Under the pieces are notes generated by a model. It had not been told where the DNA came from. It saw only the letters and a program-made list of their open reading frames with translations, and made no database searches. 64,000 nt of DNA, taken from positions 198,430 through 262,429 of the forward strand of contig CANMNF010000002.1 of the NCBI GenBank assembly GCA_947499255.1, in the 5' to 3' direction. This stretch comes from an uncultured Sphingomonadaceae bacterium. GTDB taxonomy: Bacteria > Pseudomonadota > Alphaproteobacteria > Sphingomonadales > Sphingomonadaceae. Numbering within the stretch: position 1 is the stretch's first letter; each line of letters opens with the position of its first letter. Below, one piece after another: positions 46,336 through 54,055 of this stretch. A program made the position numbers and the translations under genes.

Positions 46336-47870
46336 ACGATATTCTCACAGCCCTTTTGCGCCTCGGCCCACAATTGGCCGAGCATGTTTTGTTAAGCGCA
46401 GCAGCGGTTGCATTGGGCATCGCTGTCGCTTTGCCGCTGGCCGTTTGGGCCAGCCGTTCGGCAAATGTCGCGCGCATCGCATTGGGCTTTGCCAGCCTTG
46501 TGCAAACCATTCCGGCATTGGCCTTGCTGGCGTTATTCTTTCCGCTGCTGCTGGCTTTGCGCGGCGTATTTGGCGAAGGGTTGCCCACGCTTGGCTTCCT
46601 GCCTGCATGGTTGGCGCTGGCGCTTTATGCGCTGCTGCCGATCCTGCGCAATGCTGTGACCGCGCTTACCAATGTGGATGCCGAAATGATTGAGGCCGCC
46701 GATGGGCTGGGCATGACCAGCTGGCAAAAACTGCGTCTGGTCGAGGCACCGCTGGCCGCGCCTTATGTGATGGCAGGCATCCGTACAGCGAGCGTGTGGA
46801 CCATTGGCGCGGCCACTTTGGCAACCACTATCGGGCAGCGATCTTTGGGCGATCCGATCTTTGCTGGATTGCAAACGCAAAACTGGGCGCTGGTGCTGGC
46901 GGGTTGTATTGCATCGGCTGGATTGGCGTTGGTGGCCGATGCACTGCTGGGCTTGATTGAGCGTGGCTTTGCCAAACGGCGCAAAATGCTCTCCGCCATC
47001 GGCGCGATATTGGCGCTGGCCGGAGTTGGCGCTGCGGCCTTGGCGCTGATGTCGCCCGATGATCAAGGCGAGCGCATTGTCATCGGCGCAAAAGGTTTTT
47101 CCGAGCAATATATCCTTGCCCGCGCCATTGGAATGACTCTCCAAGAAGCAGGATACGCGGTCGAATATCGCGAAGGGTTGGGCTCCGCCGTTGTGCATAG
47201 CGCGCTCACCAGCGGGGAGATTGATATCGCGGTCGATTACACCGGCACTTTATGGACCAATCAGCTGGGGCGAACCGATAATTCGGGGCGCGAGGCGATG
47301 TATGACGCGATTGTGCGCTGGGAAGCAGAGACGAGCGGCACCAAAGTGCTGGGCCGGTTGGGCTTTGAAAATGCCTATGGCTTTGCAATGCGGCGGGACC
47401 GGGCACAGGCGCTGGGCGCACGCTCAATCGCGGATCTTGCGCGGGTTGCCCCGCAGCTGACCATGGGCGGTGATCCGGAATGGTTTGAACGGCCTGAATG
47501 GATTGGCGTGCGCGATGCCTATGGCTTGCAATTTGGCGAGCAGCGCACCTTCTCACCCACCTTTATGTATAACGCGCTGACGTCCGGCGATGCTGACGTG
47601 ATCAGCGCCTACACCTCTGATGGACGCATTGCCGCTGGTGATCTGGTGGTGCTGGCCGATCCCAATGCCGCGCTGCCCAATTATGATGCGATTGTGCTGA
47701 TCAGCCCCGATATGGCGAATGATGCACGGATTGCCGCCACCCTCGCCCCGCTGATCGGCGCGGTTGATGTCGATACCATGCGTGAGGCGAATTATGCGGT
47801 GGATCGGGAGCAGAACAAATGGCCCGTGCGCAGGGCCGCGCGTTGGCTGCTTGATGAAGTGACGGGTTAA
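46332..47870 (+). CDS. Fused osmoprotectant ABC permease and substrate-binding protein
   Basis: A 512-residue protein joining two importer parts. Residues ~1-215 are a permease with five to six helices and the EAA-type motif EAADGLGMTSWQKLRLVEAPLAAPYVMAG. After a further helix near 219-240, residues ~245-512 are an OpuAC-type binding domain (IVIGAKGFSEQYILARAIGMTLQEAGYAVE, then GEIDIAVDYTGTLW), facing the periplasm. Such fusions are known in OpuC/YehYZ-like systems. Likely ligands are betaines, choline or carnitine, inferred from family. The start is GTG, coupled to the ATPase gene; the stop overlaps the convergent MidA gene by four bases. Confidence 0.91.
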   Translation: MNDILTALLRLGPQLAEHVLLSAAAVALGIAVALPLAVWASRSANVARIALGFASLVQTIPALALLALFFPLLLALRGVFGEGLPTLGFLPAWLALALYALLPILRNAVTALTNVDAEMIEAADGLGMTSWQKLRLVEAPLAAPYVMAGIRTASVWTIGAATLATTIGQRSLGDPIFAGLQTQNWALVLAGCIASAGLALVADALLGLIERGFAKRRKMLSAIGAILALAGVGAAALALMSPDDQGERIVIGAKGFSEQYILARAIGMTLQEAGYAVEYREGLGSAVVHSALTSGEIDIAVDYTGTLWTNQLGRTDNSGREAMYDAIVRWEAETSGTKVLGRLGFENAYGFAMRRDRAQALGARSIADLARVAPQLTMGGDPEWFERPEWIGVRDAYGLQFGEQRTFSPTFMYNALTSGDADVISAYTSDGRIAAGDLVVLADPNAALPNYDAIVLISPDMANDARIAATLAPLIGAVDVDTMREANYAVDREQNKWPVRRAARWLLDEVTG

Positions 47871-48916
47871 AACCCCACCCCTTGCGGCCATCGCGGCGCG
47901 GCAAGACCCAGCACTTTGAACAAAGCCCCCATCTGCTTTGCATCGACCAAGCGATCTCGCGCGCTCTGCAATTCAGCGCGGCGATCAGGCGAGCTTTGTG
48001 CCAAAGCGGCAAAGCGTTGATCGACGCCCAATGCGGTGAGCCAAGCGCCTTGTTCAGCCACGCCAAGGACCCTCGCCCCTGCCGCGCGCGCCACATCACC
48101 CATCGCACCAAAATCCACATGGGCAGAGATATCCGCTGCACCAGGAGCTTCGCGCCAATCGACCTTTTCATGCCCGCGTACCGCCTGAATGCTGGAGCCA
48201 TAGCGGGTAGTGTCATGACCATAGTCGATCAGCACCGCCGCGCCGCCTTGCGCCTGCAATCGCTGTGCAATTTCGCCTACCACGGCAGCGCACGCTGGCG
48301 ATGTTTCGATCACTGCACCCGGCTTTGCCTCGCGCAAATGCGAAGGCACCGCGCTGTCCATTGGCACCGATCCGGGCAGCTCGATAAAGCGGCCTTGCGC
48401 ATCGCATCCGATCAACACTTCGCGCCAGCCATTATCCGTCATCACCAATTGGCGGACGGGCAAAGCATCGAGAAATTCATTGGCCACCAGCAAGATCACG
48501 CCATCGTCAGGCACAGTGGTCAGATCATCATGAAACTGGGCAGTTGGCACCTGTTTGGCCTGTTCTTCGCGCAAACTCGCAGAGCCTTCGACAAGATGCA
48601 CTTGCGGCTGCAACCGCGCGGCTTTCATCGCGCGCAAAGCATCATGCGCCAAGGCTCCGCGGCCCGGACCCAGTTCAACATAATGCACCTTTGCCGGAGC
48701 ACCTGCCTGATGCCACATATCCGCCAGCCACAATCCGCAAAGCTCACCAAAGACCTGCGAGATATCGGGTGCCGTAATGAAATCGCCGCTGGTGCCAAAG
48801 GGTTCGCGCTGCCCATAATAATGCGCGTTGGCCTCACCCATAAATTGGGCAAGGCTGATCGGCCCGGTGGCGGCAATCAGGCGGCGAAAAGTCTCAGCAA
48901 GATCGGCGCTGCTCAA
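47867..48916 (-). CDS. NDUFAF7/MidA-like SAM-dependent methyltransferase (DUF185)
   Basis: A 349-residue class I methyltransferase of the family whose mitochondrial member NDUFAF7 dimethylates an arginine of complex I subunit NDUFS2. Motifs: SLAQFMGEANAHYYG, DFITAPDISQVFGELCGLW, SAM site YVELGPGRGALAHDAL at about residues 79-94, ANEFLDALPVRQ and a C-terminal LIDYGHDTT. The start is TTG overlapping the lgt stop (TTGA); the conserved N-terminal motif requires it. The presence of NDUFA12 elsewhere in the window fits an alphaproteobacterial complex I, though nuo genes are not here. Confidence 0.93.
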   Translation of the reverse strand: MSSADLAETFRRLIAATGPISLAQFMGEANAHYYGQREPFGTSGDFITAPDISQVFGELCGLWLADMWHQAGAPAKVHYVELGPGRGALAHDALRAMKAARLQPQVHLVEGSASLREEQAKQVPTAQFHDDLTTVPDDGVILLVANEFLDALPVRQLVMTDNGWREVLIGCDAQGRFIELPGSVPMDSAVPSHLREAKPGAVIETSPACAAVVGEIAQRLQAQGGAAVLIDYGHDTTRYGSSIQAVRGHEKVDWREAPGAADISAHVDFGAMGDVARAAGARVLGVAEQGAWLTALGVDQRFAALAQSSPDRRAELQSARDRLVDAKQMGALFKVLGLAAPRWPQGVGF

Positions 48917-49839
48917 GCCTTCTCAGGCGGCGTTTTGCCAGCAGTGCCCGGTTTCGGATTGGCCGGCGCCAGATTGGCGGGCCGCGAAAGCGACCATGCC
49001 ACCAGACCAAGACCTGCAATGATCAACGGGATCGAAAGCCACTGGCCCATGGAAAGCCCGGTATCCTGCTGTAACCACAGCAATTGCGCATCGGGCTGAC
49101 GATAAAATTCTACCACAAAGCGCGCGATGGAAATCACCACCGTAAACGTACCCACCAAAACGCCTGTGCGAAACCGCGCACGTGTTAGCCAGAACAGGCA
49201 CAGCATGATGATAACGACCATCAAACCTTCGCCGAATGCTTGATACAATTGGCTGGGATGGCGCGGCTCCAGCCCTGCGCCGGGAAACACCATCGCCCAT
49301 GCAATATCGCTTTCGACAGGACGGCCCCACAGCTCACCATTGATGAAATTGGCCAGCCGTCCAAACAGCATTCCAAAGCCGACATTCACCGCAATATAAT
49401 CGCACACCCGCATGAAGCTAAGGCCGCCGCGCCAGCTGACATAACCGATCGCCGCAAGCACACCGATCAAACCACCATGGAAGCTCATGCCTCCATCCCA
49501 CATGCGCAAAACGCCCCATGAGACAAAGCCTTCATTGTCAAAATCAGTCCACAAGCTTGGCTCATAAAACGTTGCGTAGCCGAGCCTGCCGCCCAGAATA
49601 ATGCCCATCGTACACCAGAAAAACAGATCATCGGCATGGCGCTGCGCCATCGGTGCGCCGGGCGCTTTGATCATTTTGGACAAGTGCCAATAGCCAAGGA
49701 TAATCCCCGCCAGATAAGCCAGCGAGTAATATTTGAGCGTGAAAAAGCCCAGATCGATGCCTTCTGTAAGGCCAAGCGAGGCCCATTGGATCACGCCATT
49801 ATCCGTCGCAAGACTGCCATTGGCCAGTAATTCAAGCAT
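48913..49839 (-). CDS. lgt: Prolipoprotein diacylglyceryl transferase
   Basis: Transfers diacylglycerol from phosphatidylglycerol to the lipobox Cys of prolipoproteins at the inner membrane. The 308 residues have about seven helices and the family motifs LGGRLGYATFYEP, MSFHGGLIGVLAAI, FGRLANFINGELWGRP (catalytic loop, residues ~169-184) and PRHPSQLYQAFGEG. The ATG (MLELLANG) is chosen because GAGGAA lies seven bases upstream; 18 extra upstream codons look spurious. Upstream of and coupled to the methyltransferase gene, and divergent from glnD. Confidence 0.97.
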   Translation of the reverse strand: MLELLANGSLATDNGVIQWASLGLTEGIDLGFFTLKYYSLAYLAGIILGYWHLSKMIKAPGAPMAQRHADDLFFWCTMGIILGGRLGYATFYEPSLWTDFDNEGFVSWGVLRMWDGGMSFHGGLIGVLAAIGYVSWRGGLSFMRVCDYIAVNVGFGMLFGRLANFINGELWGRPVESDIAWAMVFPGAGLEPRHPSQLYQAFGEGLMVVIIMLCLFWLTRARFRTGVLVGTFTVVISIARFVVEFYRQPDAQLLWLQQDTGLSMGQWLSIPLIIAGLGLVAWSLSRPANLAPANPKPGTAGKTPPEKA

Positions 49840-49965
49840 CGCGTTCCTCGTCTTTTCATGGCCAAACCGCGTCAATATGGCGGGCTTTGGCACAGCGCGG
49901 CTGGCCTTGGAACCCCTGATTGGCGCTTTCCAAGCAGGCGCGCGGGCACTATGTGCAACGGGTTT

Positions 49966-52731
49966 ATGAGCCAGGTTCGAATCCCCAAACAGCGCGACGT
50001 GCTCAACCGTCGCAAACTCCTCTCCCGGATTGCCGATGCGGTGGCCGAAAATGGCATGCCCAAAGCGCGCAAGGACATTGTCGAAGCTCTTAAAGATGCG
50101 CTCAATTCAGGTCGCGAGGAATTGTCCCGCAGGCTGGAGAAGAAACCGGGCGCGGGGCATGAAAGCGCCAATGGCTATGCCTTCTTGATCGATCAGATTA
50201 TCCGGGTGATCCACGATCATGTGATCGATGATGTGTACCCCGTGGCCAATCGATCCAAAGGCGAACGGCTCGTCCTGATTGCGGTGGGTGGATATGGGCG
50301 CGCAGAAATGTCGCCGCATTCCGACGTCGATATCGCCTTTATCACCCCCGATAAGCCCACATCATGGTGCGAACAGGTGATCGAGGCGATCTTGTATTAC
50401 CTGTGGGATCTCAATCTGACCGTTGGCCATTCCAGCCGTTCCCTGAATGAAATGGTGCGCATGGCGAAAGATGATCTGACGATCCGTACCGCCATTCTGG
50501 AAGGCCGGTATCTGTGGGGTGATCAGGATCTGTATGAAGTCGCCAGCGCAAAATTCTGGAGCGAAGTTGTCACCGGATCGGAAAGCGATTTCGTGACGCA
50601 AAAGCTGGCCGAACGCGATGCCCGGCACAAACGCATGGGGGATAGCCGCTATGTCGTGGAACCCAATGTCAAGGATGGCAAAGGGGGCCTGCGCGATCTG
50701 CAAACGCTCTACTGGATCGGCAAATATGTGTACCGCGTGCGCGCAGCCGCTGAACTGGTCGATAAAGGGCTTTTCACCGATAAGGAATATCGCAGTTTCC
50801 GCCGGGCAGAAAGCTTTCTGCTCGCCGTGCGCGCGCATCTGCACACAATTGCGCGGCGCGGTGAAGATCGGCTGACTTTTGATCTACAACGCGAAGTGGC
50901 CCGGCGCATGAATTATGCCGATCGGCCAGGCAAAAGCGCGGTTGAGCGGTTCATGCAGTTTTATTTCCTGCAAGTGCAGCATGTGGGCAACCTCACCGGC
51001 GTTTTCCTTGCGCATCTGGAAGAAGAAACGGTGGAAGAGGGCCTTATCAGCGGCCTGATATCCAACTTTACCAAAAGCAAACCCAAAAAGCTCAAAGGCT
51101 ATATCGTTGATGGCGATAAGATCGCTGCGCCTAATGACACATGGTTCCAGAAAGACCCTGTGCGCCTCATCGAGATATTTGCGATTGCAGAGCAGCAGGG
51201 TTTGGAAGTCCACCCCTCCACCATTCGCATGGCGCGGCGCGATGCCCCTTTGATCAAATCAGCGGTGCGCAAGGATAAGCGCGCCAATGCGATGTTCCTT
51301 GACGTGCTGGCGGGCCGAAACGACCCTGAAAACGTGCTGCGCTGGATGAATGAGGCGGGCGTTTTTGGCCGGTTTGTGCCTGATTTTGGCAAGGTCAATG
51401 CGCAGATGCAGTTCGATATGTATCATCACTATACCGTTGATGAACACACGATCCGCGCCATCGGGCTGCTATCGCAGATCGAACGCGGCGTGCTTAAAGC
51501 AGATCACCCGCTGGCCAGCGGTATTTTGCCCAGCTTGAACAGCCGCCGGGTCGCTTATGTCGCGGTGTTATTGCACGATATTGCCAAAGGCCGCGGCGGC
51601 GATCATTCTGTTTTGGGTGCGCAAGTGGCGCTGAAACTGTGTCCGCGCCTGGGTTTGGACAAAGAAGAAACGCAGCTTGTCAGCTGGCTGGTGCGCAATC
51701 ATTTGTTGATGAGCGCAACCTCCTTCAAACGCGATCTTTCTGATCCCAAAACGATCACTGATTTTGTTGGCGAAGTGCAAAGTCTTGATCGGTTGAACCA
51801 GCTTACCGTGCTCACCATCGTTGATATTCGCGCGGTTGGGCCGGGGATATGGAACAGCTGGAAGCGCCAATTGCTGTCCGATTTGCATGAGCTTTCCCGC
51901 GAACGCCTGCGCCTTGGCCACAAAACCTTTGGGCGTGAAGAACGTGTGGTAAGCAAGAGAAAACAGGTTGCCGCGCTATTGGGCGATGATGCAGCTTTGG
52001 TGGAGAGCTATGGCGATGATATGCTCGATGCTTATTGGATCGCCGAAAACGAAGATGTGATCGCCAGCAACCTTGCACAATTTGCCCAGCTGGAAAAAGA
52101 TGGCGCGAGCTTATCCATACATGCACAATATGAAGCGGATCTGGGCGCGGCTTTGGTCACAGTGATTTCCGATGATCATCCGGGCCTGTTCTTCCGCATT
52201 GCAGGGGCGATCCATCTGGCTGGCGGCAATATCATCGATGCACGCATCCACACCAATCGTCAGGGCAAAGCGGTCGATAATTTTCTGGTGCAGGATCCGC
52301 TCGGTAAACCGCTAAGCGAACCACAGCAATTGGCGCGCCTTAAAAAGAATATCGAAGATGGTCTGGCTGACAAGATCAACATGGTGCCCAATCTGGCAAA
52401 ACGCCCGCTATCGCGCAGCCGTGCTGAACATTTCCAAATCGCCCCGCGTATTGTGTTCGACAATGAAGCATCGAACCAGTTCACCGTGATTGAAGTCAAT
52501 GCAACCGACCGGCCTGCACTGCTCAACCGGCTGACCCGGGCGATGTTTGAACAAAGTTTGCTGATCAATTCTGCGCACATTACCCAATATGGTGAGCGCG
52601 CGGTGGATACCTTTTATGTCACCGATCTTCTAGGCGGCAAACTGGACAGCAAATCGCGCCAAAGCAAAGTCAAGAAAGCCTTGCTTAAAGCCATTGCGGC
52701 AGGTGAACCGGCCGAAGCAGAACTGGCTTAA
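49966..52731 (+). CDS. glnD: Bifunctional [protein-PII] uridylyltransferase / uridylyl-removing enzyme
   Basis: Senses glutamine and modifies PII signal proteins. The roughly 921 residues show the nucleotidyltransferase motif GGYGRAEMSPHSDVDIAF at about 108-125, the PII-uridylyltransferase linker, and the HD hydrolase motif LLHDIAKGRGGDHS near 535-548. Two C-terminal ACT domains begin VTVISDDHPGLFFRIAGAI (about 730) and VIEVNATDRPALLNRLTRAM (about 842). The start is uncertain: ATGs at 49951 and 49966 are both possible, neither with a strong ribosome-binding site. The GGTTCGAATCC near its start is coding, not part of a tRNA. Confidence 0.96.
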   Translation: MSQVRIPKQRDVLNRRKLLSRIADAVAENGMPKARKDIVEALKDALNSGREELSRRLEKKPGAGHESANGYAFLIDQIIRVIHDHVIDDVYPVANRSKGERLVLIAVGGYGRAEMSPHSDVDIAFITPDKPTSWCEQVIEAILYYLWDLNLTVGHSSRSLNEMVRMAKDDLTIRTAILEGRYLWGDQDLYEVASAKFWSEVVTGSESDFVTQKLAERDARHKRMGDSRYVVEPNVKDGKGGLRDLQTLYWIGKYVYRVRAAAELVDKGLFTDKEYRSFRRAESFLLAVRAHLHTIARRGEDRLTFDLQREVARRMNYADRPGKSAVERFMQFYFLQVQHVGNLTGVFLAHLEEETVEEGLISGLISNFTKSKPKKLKGYIVDGDKIAAPNDTWFQKDPVRLIEIFAIAEQQGLEVHPSTIRMARRDAPLIKSAVRKDKRANAMFLDVLAGRNDPENVLRWMNEAGVFGRFVPDFGKVNAQMQFDMYHHYTVDEHTIRAIGLLSQIERGVLKADHPLASGILPSLNSRRVAYVAVLLHDIAKGRGGDHSVLGAQVALKLCPRLGLDKEETQLVSWLVRNHLLMSATSFKRDLSDPKTITDFVGEVQSLDRLNQLTVLTIVDIRAVGPGIWNSWKRQLLSDLHELSRERLRLGHKTFGREERVVSKRKQVAALLGDDAALVESYGDDMLDAYWIAENEDVIASNLAQFAQLEKDGASLSIHAQYEADLGAALVTVISDDHPGLFFRIAGAIHLAGGNIIDARIHTNRQGKAVDNFLVQDPLGKPLSEPQQLARLKKNIEDGLADKINMVPNLAKRPLSRSRAEHFQIAPRIVFDNEASNQFTVIEVNATDRPALLNRLTRAMFEQSLLINSAHITQYGERAVDTFYVTDLLGGKLDSKSRQSKVKKALLKAIAAGEPAEAELA

Positions 52732-53396
52732 CCGTCTCGCGCTCCGAACAAAGCGGTCCCAACACGCACATGCGTTGCGCCCAGCATAATCGCGGTTGGA
52801 TAATCGCTGCTCATGCCCATAGAGCGGCCTTCAAGCCCATTATCATCTGCCATTTTGGCAAGCAGCGCAAAAAAGGGCGCAGGCTCAATGTCGAAAGGCG
52901 GCACACACATCAGGCCTGCCAGCGGGATATCAGCATCGCGCGCTTTTGCGATTAAATCAGGCACATCACCAATCGCGCAGCCGCCCTTTTGCTCCTCCTC
53001 TCCGATATTCACCTGCACAAAACATGGGATGCGTTGGCCCAGCTTGTCCTGCGCTTTGCCAATCGCTTTTACCAAGGATGGCCGGTCAAGCGAGTGGATG
53101 CAGTCAAACAGCGCCAGCGCATCTTCGGCTTTGTTCGATTGCAATTGGCCAACAAGATGCAATTCGACACCATCGAAATCTTCGCGAAGACTAGGCCATT
53201 TGCCTTGCGCTTCCTGAACGCGGTTTTCGCCAAACACGCGCTGACCGGCATCCAGCAATGGCATGATCTCATCGGCAGGATGCGTCTTGCTTATCGCGAT
53301 CAATGTCACATCAACAGGGGCGCGGCGGGCGATTTTGCAGGCCTTTGCAATGGCCGCCTGCACATCTTCAAGGTTTTGCGCTGCATTTACACTCAT
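52728..53396 (-). CDS. YggS/PLPBP family pyridoxal 5'-phosphate-binding protein
   Basis: A 222-residue PLP-homeostasis protein of the alanine racemase-like fold. PLP-Lys is in LIAISKTHPADEIMPL near residue 37, followed by FGENRVQEAQGKW, LHLVGQLQSNKA, NIGEEEQKGGC and GMSSDYPTAIMLGATHVRVGTALFG. It buffers cellular PLP and influences amino-acid metabolism. The ATG (MSVNAAQ) lies 20 bases from the divergent thiE-like start; the promoter of each must lie within the other. Its stop overlaps glnD by four bases. Confidence 0.95.
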   Translation of the reverse strand: MSVNAAQNLEDVQAAIAKACKIARRAPVDVTLIAISKTHPADEIMPLLDAGQRVFGENRVQEAQGKWPSLREDFDGVELHLVGQLQSNKAEDALALFDCIHSLDRPSLVKAIGKAQDKLGQRIPCFVQVNIGEEEQKGGCAIGDVPDLIAKARDADIPLAGLMCVPPFDIEPAPFFALLAKMADDNGLEGRSMGMSSDYPTAIMLGATHVRVGTALFGARDG

Positions 53397-53416
53397 GCCC
53401 GCGCTATAGCGACCCA

Positions 53417-53971
53417 ATGCACGCTCGCCACCCCCTGCAAAAGCCCTGGCCCAAACTCTGGCTGATTTCTGATCAGCGCAACGATGCTGGGCTGGAGCAA
53501 GCGTTGCAGCGCCTGCCGCGCGGGAGCGGGTTTATCTATCGCCACTATCACCTGGCGCCAGAAGAACGGATCGCCCGCTATCGCCAATGCGCACGGATTG
53601 CACGGGCGCGCAGGCACTGGCTGATTTTGGCCGATAGCGCTTTAACGGCGAAGGAATGGGGCGCAGATGGCATGTATGGCGCGCCTTTGATGCTGGGGCC
53701 GCGCCGCGCAGGCCTTGTGATGCTGGCAACAGCGCACAATGCGCGCGAAATCGGGCAGGCATCGCGCATGGGGGCAGATGCCGTGCTGCTTTCACCGGTT
53801 TACCCAACGCGTTCACATCCCGGCGGCCAAGTGCTTGGTCCATCGCGCTTTCTTGCCCTTGCGCGGCAAGCGCCGTTGCCGGTGATTGCGCTGGGCGGGA
53901 TGACACAGCGCGGCGCGCGGCGGCTGCAATGGCCGTGTTGGGCAGCAATCGACGGGCTGGGTTCAACCTAA
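53417..53971 (+). CDS. Thiamine-phosphate synthase-like (ThiE/TenI family) protein
   Basis: A 184-residue TIM-barrel protein. Motifs resembling ThiE/TenI are LWLISDQRN at the N-terminus, a central LILADSALTAKEWGADGMY (pyrophosphate-side Asp in the ThiE pattern), SRMGADAVLLSPVYPTRSHPG and PVIALGGMTQ. True ThiE joins HMP-PP and thiazole-phosphate; this copy is a little short and lacks a clear VHLGQ-D motif, so it may be a TenI-like or divergent member. No TPP riboswitch or other thiamine genes are nearby. The ATG has no clear ribosome-binding site. Confidence 0.74.
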   Translation: MHARHPLQKPWPKLWLISDQRNDAGLEQALQRLPRGSGFIYRHYHLAPEERIARYRQCARIARARRHWLILADSALTAKEWGADGMYGAPLMLGPRRAGLVMLATAHNAREIGQASRMGADAVLLSPVYPTRSHPGGQVLGPSRFLALARQAPLPVIALGGMTQRGARRLQWPCWAAIDGLGST

Positions 53972-53977
53972 ACCTTA

Positions 53978-54007
53978 CTTGACCCAAGACTCCTTGACCC
54001 ATAACTC
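53978..54007. repeat. Two tandem 15-bp repeats upstream of ftsK
   Basis: CTTGACCCAAGACTC is followed directly by CTTGACCCATAACTC (13 of 15 identical). Each contains TTGACC, close to a sigma-70 -35 hexamer, so the array may offer two promoter registers for ftsK, whose start is about 50 bases downstream. Function not shown. Confidence 0.5.
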
Positions 54008-54055
54008 CGGGTCTGCGATTCTGCGCTTTGGGACGCAATTTCGCGAGGTAGAAAC

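Noticed and set aside
49970-49990. GGTTCGAATCC, a perfect tRNA T-loop consensus near the glnD start
   Set aside because: No acceptor stem, anticodon arm or D-arm can be built around it, and it is coding sequence (SQVRIPK) in glnD.
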